Shown piece after piece: positions 1 through 6,222 of a stretch of DNA of 6,580 nt. The notes beneath the pieces are model-generated. The model saw only the letters and a program-made list of their open reading frames with translations. It made no database searches and was not told the DNA's origin. This DNA comes from an uncultured bacterium (GTDB taxonomy: Bacteria; Pseudomonadota; Gammaproteobacteria; Burkholderiales; Burkholderiaceae_D): contig CAIQLE010000056.1 of assembly GCA_903872555.1 (NCBI GenBank), forward strand, positions 1-6,580, written 5' to 3'. Every line of letters starts with the position of its first letter. Position 1 is the stretch's first letter. The translations under genes and the position numbers were made by a program.

Positions 1-2247
1 ACCGCCGCCGCCCTGCGCGCCGAGGGCGCACAATGCCGCTTTTTGCCGGTCGATATTCACCGTCAGAACAGGCAAGCCTGTGGTCTGTTCTACTTTCACC
101 TCGGATGCACCGGGCACTGCCTGCAGGCGGGTAGAGGCCTCTTCGGCCAGCTTATGCAAGAGTTCAATGTCGTCACCAAAAATTTTGATCGCAACATCAC
201 TGCGCACACCGGAAATCAATTCATTAAAACGGAGCTGAATAGGCTGAGAGAAATCATAATTATTTCCCGGTATTTTCCACACCGTCTGCTGTATCGCTGC
301 CAGTAATTCATCATGCGTCTTGCGTGGTGCCGGCCAGTCGCTGATTGGTTTGAGCATGATGTAAGCATCTGAGAAACTAGGCGGCATAGGATCGGTGGCA
401 ATCTCTGATGTACCTATACGCGTAAAGACACGTTCAATCTCTGGGAATTTTTGTATCAGGGTGAGTTCTATCTGCTGTTGCATAGCCACTGCCTGGGACA
501 GGCTGACACCAGGCGCACGTATGGTCTGGAAAGCCAGATCTCCTTCATTCAGGCTGGGGATAAATTCACTGCCCATGCGCGTCAGGAGCAAGCCACACAA
601 AACCACCAGAATGCCAGAAAAAGTCAGCACCACTGTTTTAGCTGCCATCACTTTATCAAACAGCGGCATATACCAGCGCAAGATAAAGCGCATCATGGCA
701 TTCTCTTTTTCATGCACCTGAGCATTCACAAACATAGCGACGGCCGCCGGCACAAAAGTCACTGAAAGCACCATGGCTGCTGCCAGCGCCGCCACTACGG
801 TGAAAGCCATCGGATGAAACATTTTTCCTTCAACGCCAGTCAGTGCAAAAATAGGCAGATACACCACCATGATGATGAACTGTCCGTACAGCAAAGGACG
901 ACGTGATTCGCGTGCCGCCTCGAACACTTCATTGAATCGCTCTTCTCGCGTCAGTGCCCTGCCCTGCTGTTTCTGGGCATGCGCCAGTCTTCGTATGCAG
1001 TTCTCGACGATCACTACGGCACCGTCAACGATGATGCCAAAATCCAGCGCGCCCAGACTCATCAGGTTTGCGCTGACCTGATACACCACCATGCCTGTCA
1101 GCGTGAACAACATGGACAAAGGAATTACGCCTGCTGTAATGAGTGCTGCGCGTAGATTGCCCAGAAAGTAAAACAGAACGACTATCACCAGCACCGCGCC
1201 TTCCAGCAAATTATTGCGGACCGTATTGATCGCCTTATCGACCAGATTAGTACGGTCATAAACCGTCACGACTTGCACACCCTTGGGCAGATTGCGGTTG
1301 ATCTCTTTGATCTTGTGATCGACAGACTGAGAGACAGTACGGCTGTTCTGGCCCATCAGCATGAACACCGTACCCAGCACGACTTCCCTGCCATTCGCTG
1401 TTGCTGCGCCCGTTCGCAATTCGCGGCCTATGTCTACCTCAGCGACATCACGTATGCGTACCGGAACACCGCCAGAATTTTTGATCACCACATCGCGTAT
1501 GTCCTCAATGCTATGCACCTGACCGGGTGCGCGCACCAGATATTGCTCACCTCGCTTTTCAATATAGCCAGCACCGGCATTGTGATTATTACGATCGATC
1601 GCTGTGATCAGATCGGCGATCGACAGCCCTACCGCCACCAGTCTTTCCGGAACCGGAGCGATCTGATATTCCTTCACAAAGCCGCCTATGGAATTGATCT
1701 CCGTGACGCCCGGCACATTGCGCAACTGCGGCTTGATGACCCAATCCTGAATCTCGCGCAAATCCGTATCGGTATAGGAAGATCCATCCGATTTTTTTGC
1801 GCTCTTGTCTGCCTCAACCGTCCACAAATAAATCTCACCCAATCCAGTAGCAATCGGGCCCATTTCAGGCGTCAGACCCGGCGGCAAACGGTCGCGCGCC
1901 TGCGCAATACGTTCACTCACCAACTGGCGCGCAAAGAAGATATCGATGTCTTCATTAAAAATTACCGTCACCTGAGACAGACCATAACGCGACAGAGAAC
2001 GCGTCTGCTGCAGACCCGGCAGACCCGCCATCGCAGTCTCAACCAGATAGGTAATGCGTTGCTCAGATTCCAATGGCGAGTAACCCGGTGCATAGGTATT
2101 AATTTGTACCTGAACATTAGTGATGTCAGGTACCGCATCAATCGGCAGGCGCTGATAACTGAATATGCCTACCGCTGCCAGTCCCAGCGCTGCCAGCATG
2201 ATCAGCATTCTTTGCGCTATAGAGAAACGTATCAGTTGTTCAAACAT
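1..2247 (-). CDS. czcA: CzcA, heavy-metal RND efflux pump (C-terminal part beyond left edge)
   Basis: Inner-membrane proton/metal antiporter of the HME-RND family, the motor of the CzcCBA exporter for Zn, Co and Cd. Reading from ATG at 2247 gives 749 residues in one open frame to the window edge. Full-length relatives have about 1,050, so the end of the second periplasmic domain and TM8-12 are missing. TM1 is at about residues 10-29, followed by the first large periplasmic loop; TM2-TM4 lie at about 346-416, TM5-TM6 at about 454-506 and TM7 at about 537-557. In TM4 the motif DFGIIVDGAVVIVEN (402-416) places D402, D408 and E415 at the numbers known to be needed for proton transport in C. metallidurans CzcA. 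This motif fits the divalent-metal class and differs from the CusA-type Cu/Ag motif. The start is supported by GGAG at 2255-2258, 7 bases upstream. The gene begins 19 bp after czcB. The last ten residues (codons in 1-30) depart from the family pattern; see findings. Confidence 0.95.
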   Translation of the reverse strand, partial: MFEQLIRFSIAQRMLIMLAALGLAAVGIFSYQRLPIDAVPDITNVQVQINTYAPGYSPLESEQRITYLVETAMAGLPGLQQTRSLSRYGLSQVTVIFNEDIDIFFARQLVSERIAQARDRLPPGLTPEMGPIATGLGEIYLWTVEADKSAKKSDGSSYTDTDLREIQDWVIKPQLRNVPGVTEINSIGGFVKEYQIAPVPERLVAVGLSIADLITAIDRNNHNAGAGYIEKRGEQYLVRAPGQVHSIEDIRDVVIKNSGGVPVRIRDVAEVDIGRELRTGAATANGREVVLGTVFMLMGQNSRTVSQSVDHKIKEINRNLPKGVQVVTVYDRTNLVDKAINTVRNNLLEGAVLVIVVLFYFLGNLRAALITAGVIPLSMLFTLTGMVVYQVSANLMSLGALDFGIIVDGAVVIVENCIRRLAHAQKQQGRALTREERFNEVFEAARESRRPLLYGQFIIMVVYLPIFALTGVEGKMFHPMAFTVVAALAAAMVLSVTFVPAAVAMFVNAQVHEKENAMMRFILRWYMPLFDKVMAAKTVVLTFSGILVVLCGLLLTRMGSEFIPSLNEGDLAFQTIRAPGVSLSQAVAMQQQIELTLIQKFPEIERVFTRIGTSEIATDPMPPSFSDAYIMLKPISDWPAPRKTHDELLAAIQQTVWKIPGNNYDFSQPIQLRFNELISGVRSDVAIKIFGDDIELLHKLAEEASTRLQAVPGASEVKVEQTTGLPVLTVNIDRQKAALCALGAQGGGG

Positions 2248-2266
2248 GGCATTGCTCCATCATGGC

Positions 2267-3514
2267 TCAATAGCCGTCTTCAGTGGCCAGCTTGGACAGC
2301 TCGGATTTAATGATGTAACTGCCACGCGCAGCGTAGCGAGTACCGGCAGGCAGGCCCTGTGAAATTTCGATGTGCTGACCATCGCTACGACCCGGCGTAA
2401 CCGGATGCGCCACAAAACCTTTGTCATCTCTTATAAAAATAACTTGCTGCGTACCTAAGGTTTGCAGAGCTTCTGACTCGATGGCAACCGGCACATTCAC
2501 ATCTTCTGCCCTTACCTCGACATTCACAAACAAGCCCGGCCGCCAGCCTCCCTTAGGATTGGCGAGCAGTATGCGTGCTTTGGCCATGCGAGTTTGCTCG
2601 CCGACTAGCGCGCCTATGAAAGCCACCGTGCCGGTGGCCTGTGCATCAAACGCCGTAGCACGTATCGTGACCTTGCCACCTACGTGCATCAAAGGAAGGT
2701 CCTTGGCGGGGAGCTGAACTTCGGCCCAGACCGTACTCATGTCGGCGATGGTAAAAATGGCGGCATCTTCCTTGACGGCCTCGCCGATACTGAGATTGCG
2801 CTCGACTACCAGTCCGTCATACGGCGCGCGCAACTCAAAACGATTCAGCGCGCTGCTGCCACTCCCGACACCGAGGGCCGATAATTTTTGCTGCGCATTC
2901 TCGACTTCGATCTCTGCTTCACGCTTGACTTGCAAGGCCTGCAAATAATCCTGCTCAGCCGTGATTTTTTGTTCCCATAATTTTTTTTCACGCTCATACA
3001 CCGTTGACGCAAAACCGAGCCGCTTTTGTGCTGTCTGCAAGTGACTGCGTTGCTCAGAGATAGTCTGACTGGAAAAAATTGCGAGTAACTGGCCTTTCTT
3101 GACCGTCTGCCCCGTGCTGACCAGAACGGCTTCAACTATCCCGGGCACACGTGGTACCACATGCACTGTTCTATCGTCATTCAGCAAAACCTCACCGGGA
3201 AACTGAACCAATGAAGCAATATGTGCCGGGCCAGCTGTAGCGATATCAATAGCCGATGCCTTGACCTGAGCCTCATCCATAGTGACGCGATTAGCCTCAT
3301 GCTGAGCGCCTTGTTTATTTTTTTCTGCGCTTGCTACATTCGTCGCCTGAGGTCCGTCACCATCATCTTTTTTGACGGATTTGCCTTTATCCATCATCAG
3401 GATGGCGCCGGCCAGCATGATGCCAATGAAGAGCAAAGCAGCAATCATCTTGGCTTGTGAATTTCCTTGCTGGTGCTGTGGCAAGTTTCTATAATTTTTT
3501 GTAGATATAGTCAT
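2267..3514 (-). CDS. czcB: CzcB, periplasmic adaptor (membrane fusion protein)
   Basis: Membrane fusion protein that links the CzcA pump to the CzcC outer-membrane channel. It has 415 residues. A single N-terminal membrane anchor lies at about 23-41 (AKMIAALLFIGIMLAGAILM), followed by a charged linker (about 42-75). The first half of the barrel-sandwich (lipoyl-like) hybrid domain is around 106-148 (FPGEVLLNDDRTVHVVPRVP, then GQTVKKGQLLAIFSS). An alpha-helical hairpin follows at about 150-212, with the typical AQKRL, YEREKKLWEQKITAEQDYLQ and AQQKLSALG segments. The second half is at about 226-258 (FELRAPYDGLVVERNLSIGE), and beta-barrel and membrane-proximal domains follow to IIKSELSK near the end. 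Unlike C. metallidurans CzcB (about 520 aa) it lacks a long His-rich metal-binding N-terminal region. It starts 17 bp after the czcC stop with only a weak AGG as Shine-Dalgarno, which suggests translational coupling. Confidence 0.95.
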   Translation of the reverse strand: MTISTKNYRNLPQHQQGNSQAKMIAALLFIGIMLAGAILMMDKGKSVKKDDGDGPQATNVASAEKNKQGAQHEANRVTMDEAQVKASAIDIATAGPAHIASLVQFPGEVLLNDDRTVHVVPRVPGIVEAVLVSTGQTVKKGQLLAIFSSQTISEQRSHLQTAQKRLGFASTVYEREKKLWEQKITAEQDYLQALQVKREAEIEVENAQQKLSALGVGSGSSALNRFELRAPYDGLVVERNLSIGEAVKEDAAIFTIADMSTVWAEVQLPAKDLPLMHVGGKVTIRATAFDAQATGTVAFIGALVGEQTRMAKARILLANPKGGWRPGLFVNVEVRAEDVNVPVAIESEALQTLGTQQVIFIRDDKGFVAHPVTPGRSDGQHIEISQGLPAGTRYAARGSYIIKSELSKLATEDGY

Positions 3515-3531
3515 TGTTAATGCCTGTTCAA

Positions 3532-4824
3532 TCAGGGCTGTAAGGGCATGTCGTTCTGACCCAGCATGCTTTCCAAATCGGTCATTGCACGATGAAACGC
3601 GGCCAGTGAATTTAAATATTGGGACTTCGCACTAAACAAAGTGCGCTGAGCGTCCAGCACTTCAAGAAAGCTGAATTTTCCATTTTCAAAACCGATGGTC
3701 GCTGCTTCATAGGCGCTCTTAGCACCGGGCAGTACATCGGTACGGAGCAGTTCTGCCTCTTCACGTCGTGACCTGACCTGCTCCAGTGCCTGTAACACTT
3801 CACTCGCCAGTGCTGTCTGCGTGGCCTGTAATTCATCTCTGGCTTTGTCTTCTCTGCGCAAAGCTTCCAGCAAATTACCCTGATTGCGGTTAAATAAAGG
3901 CAAAGGTATAGACAGGCCCAGAATGACCTGATCGCGCTGCACATCTTCACGGCGCTTCATGCCCACACTAAACGTCAGATCCGGTGTGGCCTTGCTCTGC
4001 TCCACACTAACGAGAGATTGACGCCGTATGACTTCACGCTGCGCTCTGTCGAGCAAAGGTGATATGGCCAGACGTCGCTCTACTAATTCTCGGGCTGGCA
4101 CTTCGGGTAAGGCATCGAGCTCACCGATGGCATGCTTAAAATTGGGTGATGTATTGCCCCACAGGCTGCTGAGTCGGCGTCGCGCATTGCGCAATTCACT
4201 TTCCGCCTGAGCCAGCGCTACACGTGCACCGGCTTCTGCTACCCGCGCCTTGGTTTCTTCTACCGGCGAGACCTTACCTGCCATGACTCGCTTTGCAGCG
4301 ATTTCTGTCGCTCTGTGAGCCAGCGCAGCGCTGCCATCAGCAAGCATGGTCAGTTCTTGTGCTGCAAGCACATCAAAGAATGCGGCCATGACGGAGGCGC
4401 GTATTTTTAACTGACGGCCCGTCAGATCAGATACAGCGACTTCCTTGCCGCGTTCAGCAGCATCCACACGCGCCAAACGCTTGCCAGCGGTTTCAATAGG
4501 AATATCAATTTGTGCAGAACTATTATTTGTAGCCCGACTGGCATCATCAGTCAGATAGACCAGTGAGGGGTTGGGTCGCAGAGAACCTTGCAAGACTTGC
4601 GCTTCAGTCGCTTCTACTTCACGGCGCGCCGCTGACAGCGCAGGATTTTTAGCAAGCGACAAAGCGATCGCCTGCTCCAGCGTCAGTGAAGCTTCAGACT
4701 CCATAACAACAGGAGGTTCGGCATGTACGCCTTGTATGCATGCCAAGGTGAACCATACGGAGCCAGCCAGCACTGCCACACGCCAGCACGACATCCTGAA
4801 CCCCGTTATTTTTTTGAATGACAT
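3532..4824 (-). CDS. czcC: CzcC, outer-membrane efflux channel (TolC-like)
   Basis: Outer-membrane factor of the CzcCBA exporter, forming the trimeric exit duct. It has 430 residues, close to the roughly 418 of C. metallidurans CzcC. A signal peptide lies at 1-35 (basic start, hydrophobic core, cleavage predicted at VHA-EPP). Two outer-membrane efflux protein (OEP) repeats follow, at about 47-225 and 250-422. Family hallmarks are LTLEQAIALSLAKNPAL (48-64), the beta-strand turn IPIETAGKR (108-116), its partner IPLPLFNRNQG (306-316) and FSFLEVLDAQRTLFSAK near 384-400. An in-frame upstream ATG at 4872 would add 16 residues. I chose 4824 because GAAGGAG at 4831-4837 sits 6 bases before it and the signal peptide then has a normal length. 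A Cys at residue 29 (TLAC) is a poor lipobox, so a lipoprotein form is less likely. czcC follows czcI after a 98-bp gap. Confidence 0.95.
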   Translation of the reverse strand: MSFKKITGFRMSCWRVAVLAGSVWFTLACIQGVHAEPPVVMESEASLTLEQAIALSLAKNPALSAARREVEATEAQVLQGSLRPNPSLVYLTDDASRATNNSSAQIDIPIETAGKRLARVDAAERGKEVAVSDLTGRQLKIRASVMAAFFDVLAAQELTMLADGSAALAHRATEIAAKRVMAGKVSPVEETKARVAEAGARVALAQAESELRNARRRLSSLWGNTSPNFKHAIGELDALPEVPARELVERRLAISPLLDRAQREVIRRQSLVSVEQSKATPDLTFSVGMKRREDVQRDQVILGLSIPLPLFNRNQGNLLEALRREDKARDELQATQTALASEVLQALEQVRSRREEAELLRTDVLPGAKSAYEAATIGFENGKFSFLEVLDAQRTLFSAKSQYLNSLAAFHRAMTDLESMLGQNDMPLQP

Positions 4825-4830
4825 CCGTAT

Positions 4831-4837
4831 CTCCTTC
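4831..4837 (-). promoter_or_regulatory. Strong Shine-Dalgarno site deciding the czcC start
   Basis: On the minus strand this reads GAAGGAG, 6 bases upstream of ATG at 4824. The alternative in-frame ATG at 4872 has no purine-rich site at a useful distance, so translation of czcC most likely begins at 4824. Confidence 0.8.
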
Positions 4838-4903
4838 GACTGACAACGCATTGCATCAAGGCTTATGAGCATGTGCGCATACGCTGCAGCAATGTATGTA
4901 CAA

Positions 4904-4919
4904 GCAGGACTTAGCCTGC
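4904..4919 (-). promoter_or_regulatory. Short hairpin between czcI and czcC
   Basis: GCAGG and CCTGC arms (5 bp) enclose a 6-base loop, with one extra possible G-U pair outside. The hairpin begins a few bases after the czcI stop (4923). There is no T-run behind it, so it is not a convincing intrinsic terminator. It could instead set an RNA processing or stability point separating czcI from czcCBA. The evidence is a weak inverted repeat only. Confidence 0.25.
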
Positions 4920-4922
4920 CGA

Positions 4923-5288
4923 TCAGACAGCGGAGATCCAGTTGGGCCGTTCAGGCCTTTGCAATGGCGCAGTGGCCTGCACCGAAAGAGGTGAATTGGG
5001 CGCTAACGAGGGAGTGACAGGCGGGGTGAAAACAGACAAATGCAGATCTAAAGGCACAGCAGAGACAGCATTCGCATGACAAGTCCCGCAATCCAGATCA
5101 ATCCCGGCAGAGGACTGTTCGCTGCTGTGCTTAGCATCATGATTCAGATGTTTGCGGTGCTGATGCTCATGGTGACCAAAATGACTGGCTGCCGCGCCCT
5201 GCTCATGCCGACAATAATTCCCTGCCACAGCCCAGGAGGCTTGCAGTGAAATCAGAGCAACGAGGAATAAGGCGAATAGCTGACGCAT
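4923..5288 (-). CDS. czcI: CzcI-like small exported metal-binding protein
   Basis: Small protein of the CzcI family, found at the head of czcICBA operons. Its exact role is not settled; a regulatory or metal-buffering function in the periplasm is usually proposed. From ATG at 5288 it has 121 residues. A signal peptide lies at about 1-22 (MRQLFALFLVALISLQASWA then VA). Next comes NYCRHE (C26, H28), then eight histidines between 36 and 54 (HFGHHEHQH and onward), then DCGTCH (C67, C70, H71), a Pro-rich stretch, and the family-typical end RPERPNW. The His cluster and the CxxCH give plausible metal ligands (inference). An upstream in-frame ATG at 5315 would add nine residues (MQICYTFCV). Neither start has a well-spaced Shine-Dalgarno: a GGAG lies 16 bases before 5315. 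I prefer 5288 because it gives a standard signal peptide. It is the first gene of the operon in this window. Confidence 0.85.
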   Translation of the reverse strand: MRQLFALFLVALISLQASWAVAGNYCRHEQGAAASHFGHHEHQHRKHLNHDAKHSSEQSSAGIDLDCGTCHANAVSAVPLDLHLSVFTPPVTPSLAPNSPLSVQATAPLQRPERPNWISAV

Positions 5289-5458
5289 AACGCAAAAAGT
5301 GTAGCAGATTTGCATCTCAAAAAATCAAAATCTCCTACGTCTGCAAGAAACTGAAATGCTTCATGACCCACAAATAATGGGGGGGCTTTGTGCAAGCATA
5401 GAAGTCCTGTCACAAATTAGCGCTAGCATTTTGACTGAATTTCCCAAGATTTAAGAAG
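5289..5458 (-). promoter_or_regulatory. Presumed czcICBA promoter region (no clear hexamers)
   Basis: This is the upstream region of the minus-strand czc operon, so its promoter and any metal-responsive operator should lie here. No -35/-10 pair with normal spacing could be called with confidence. Visible landmarks are the perfect 8-bp palindrome TAGCGCTA at 5418-5425, inside a looser dyad with AAAT/ATTT flanks (about 5414-5431), and a run of seven G at 5379-5385. TAGCGCTA is the better operator candidate, but it is short. The assignment rests on position only. Confidence 0.4.
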
Positions 5459-5477
5459 ACACCAGAACCACTGGTGT
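5459..5477. promoter_or_regulatory. Perfect 7-bp inverted repeat abutting the LexA box
   Basis: ACACCAG (5459-5465) and CTGGTGT (5471-5477) are exact reverse complements around the loop AACCA. The right arm shares its last base with the LexA box. There is no T-run on either side and no gene ends here, so a terminator is unlikely. A second regulator operator upstream of the small gene is more plausible. The binding protein is unknown. Confidence 0.45.
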
Positions 5478-5496
5478 ACTGTACGCATATACAGTA
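5477..5496 (+). promoter_or_regulatory. LexA-binding SOS box
   Basis: TACTGTACGCATATACAGTA matches the E. coli SOS consensus TACTGTATATATATACAGTA at 17 of 20 positions and has the invariant CTGT-N8-ACAG core. It lies inside a longer perfect dyad, GTACTGTA-6-TACAGTAC (5476-5497). Betaproteobacterial LexA uses the same core. A possible -10 element, TGTAAT (5500-5505, 5 of 6 to consensus), follows directly, so bound LexA would cover the -35/spacer area and block transcription toward the gene at 5556, whose start is 59 bases downstream. The czc operon start is about 190 bases away on the other side, so control of czc is less likely. Confidence 0.85.
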
Positions 5497-5524
5497 CTAT
5501 GTAATCGAACTTGAGTACCCAAGC

Positions 5525-5547
5525 CCTTAACCCCAGTCTTTAAGGAG
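5525..5547 (+). promoter_or_regulatory. Shine-Dalgarno within a possible masking hairpin
   Basis: AAGGAG (5542-5547) stands 8 bases before the ATG at 5556 and supports that start. CCTTAA (5525-5530) is the exact complement of TTAAGG (5540-5545), giving a 6-bp stem with a 9-base loop that would pair with the first part of the Shine-Dalgarno. The stem is short and A/T-rich, so stable sequestration is uncertain. The ribosome site itself is solid. Confidence 0.5.
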
Positions 5548-5555
5548 TTATCAAG

Positions 5556-5747
5556 ATGAGAACCAATCTGGCCTACGCAACGCAGCACAACGATCAAGAA
5601 CAAGCGCGCCCACGCACGGATGTACAAAGCCTTTGGCGCAAACGGGGATGGATGCCCCCTAGCGAATACCGCAAAGATTTTGCCCAGTCCTGTCGTCCTG
5701 CCATTACTTCGGGCATGAAAAAACTGGAACTGGCTAAGCTGAGCTGA
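5556..5747 (+). CDS. Unrecognised 63-aa basic protein, putatively LexA-controlled
   Basis: I do not recognise this protein. It has 63 residues, is rich in Arg, Lys, Gln and Pro, and has no signal peptide, no membrane segment and no Cys pair (one Cys, in AQSCRP). A compact motif in the middle, LWRKRGWMPPSEYRKDF (about 26-42), with two Trp and a PPSE turn, looks like a short conserved domain rather than random coding. The C-terminus (SGMKKLELAKLS) could form an amphipathic helix. Reality is supported by a good Shine-Dalgarno (AAGGAG, 8 bases before ATG), an unusually good LexA box 59 bases upstream, and the absence of any competing long frame on either strand. SOS-regulated small proteins include cell-division inhibitors, toxins and repair modulators. 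Nothing in the sequence distinguishes these, but the lack of a hydrophobic segment argues against a TisB-type membrane toxin. It is followed by a 110-bp gap before the toxin gene. Confidence 0.7.
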   Translation: MRTNLAYATQHNDQEQARPRTDVQSLWRKRGWMPPSEYRKDFAQSCRPAITSGMKKLELAKLS

Positions 5748-5829
5748 AGTTTCATTCGCTTGTGTGTCTATATTTAGGGGGGCTGTGTTGAATCAACCCA
5801 GTCTTCCTGATTGCTTTCACCCTAGACTT

Positions 5830-5850
5830 CTATATCACCTAGTGGCATAG
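5830..5850. promoter_or_regulatory. Candidate operator of the toxin-antitoxin operon
   Basis: CTATATCAC (5830-5838) and GTGGCATAG (5842-5850) form an inverted repeat with 7 of 9 pairs matching around a 3-base centre. It ends 7 bases before the toxin ATG and overlaps the likely -10 area (TATATC at 5831-5836). Type II antitoxins with an XRE domain normally repress their own promoter through such dyads, so this is the best site for autoregulation. It is inferred from position and symmetry only. Confidence 0.45.
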
Positions 5851-5857
5851 TTAGTAT

Positions 5858-6184
5858 ATGCGTCGCGTATTCAAAACCCGTCACTTTGCTCGCTGGATGC
5901 GCAAGATCGAGTTATCGAATCCAGCACTTTGCAAGGCGGTAGCCGAGATGGCCGAGGGTTTGATCGATGCCGACTTAGGCGGTGATGTGCTTAAGAAGCG
6001 CGTTGCTCTTCCCGGACGTGGAAAAAGCGGCGGGGTTCGTACCTTGGTAGCCACCCGACGAGGCACTCGATGGTTCTTCCTATTTGGATTCGAAAAAAGT
6101 GATCGCGCCAACATCTCGGACATCGAACTGGAAGGATTAAAAACTAGCTTCAGATCTACTGGCGAGAAACGGGCGCCAGCTTGA
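5858..6184 (+). CDS. RelE/HigB-like type II toxin
   Basis: Toxin of a type II toxin-antitoxin pair, RelE/ParE superfamily, closest by eye to the HigB2-like group (Pfam RelE-type, PF06296), whose characterised members cut mRNA on the ribosome. It has 108 residues, the usual length. The N-terminus, RVFKTRHFARWMRK (3-16), is followed by a helix. The family core is at about 41-64: GGDVLKKRVALPGRGKSGG, then VRTLV. A strand segment, RWFFLFGFEKSDRANI (71-86), and a final helix with ELEGLK complete the fold. The Gly/Lys/Arg-rich core supplies the basic RNA-facing residues expected of the family (inference). No Shine-Dalgarno precedes the ATG at 5858, so the toxin may be poorly translated or read from a leaderless message. 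The toxin gene comes first and the antitoxin follows, as in higBA. Confidence 0.85.
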   Translation: MRRVFKTRHFARWMRKIELSNPALCKAVAEMAEGLIDADLGGDVLKKRVALPGRGKSGGVRTLVATRRGTRWFFLFGFEKSDRANISDIELEGLKTSFRSTGEKRAPA

Positions 6185-6211
6185 TGAGGCAGTCTCAGAA
6201 GGAGCACTACT

Positions 6212-6215
6212 GGAG
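6212..6215 (+). promoter_or_regulatory. Shine-Dalgarno deciding the antitoxin start
   Basis: GGAG lies 7 bases before ATG at 6223. The earlier in-frame candidates, TTG at 6181 and ATG at 6184, overlap the toxin stop and have no Shine-Dalgarno. The antitoxin therefore most likely starts at 6223 with its own strong site, while the toxin has none. Confidence 0.7.
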
Positions 6216-6222
6216 ATTTGTC

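Noticed and set aside
1273..2310. Long 345-codon plus-strand open frame opposite czcA
   Set aside because: It lies antisense to the well-conserved N-terminal part of czcA, resembles no family, and has composition expected of a shadow frame. It is a by-product of the czcA codon pattern.
2845..3135. Minus-strand overlapping frame inside czcB
   Set aside because: It is the same strand but a different frame from the clearly conserved czcB, with basic low-complexity content typical of frame shadows.
3532..4872. Longer czcC start at 4872
   Set aside because: It would add 16 non-family residues before the signal peptide and has no Shine-Dalgarno, whereas 4824 has GAAGGAG at ideal spacing.
4904..4919. 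Intrinsic terminator after czcI
   Set aside because: The stem is only 5 bp and no T-run follows on the minus strand, so I list it only as a weak hairpin.
5431..5460. TTGACT at 5431-5436 as a -35 box for the small gene
   Set aside because: No acceptable -10 lies 16-18 bases downstream, and the LexA box with TGTAAT further on is a better promoter location.
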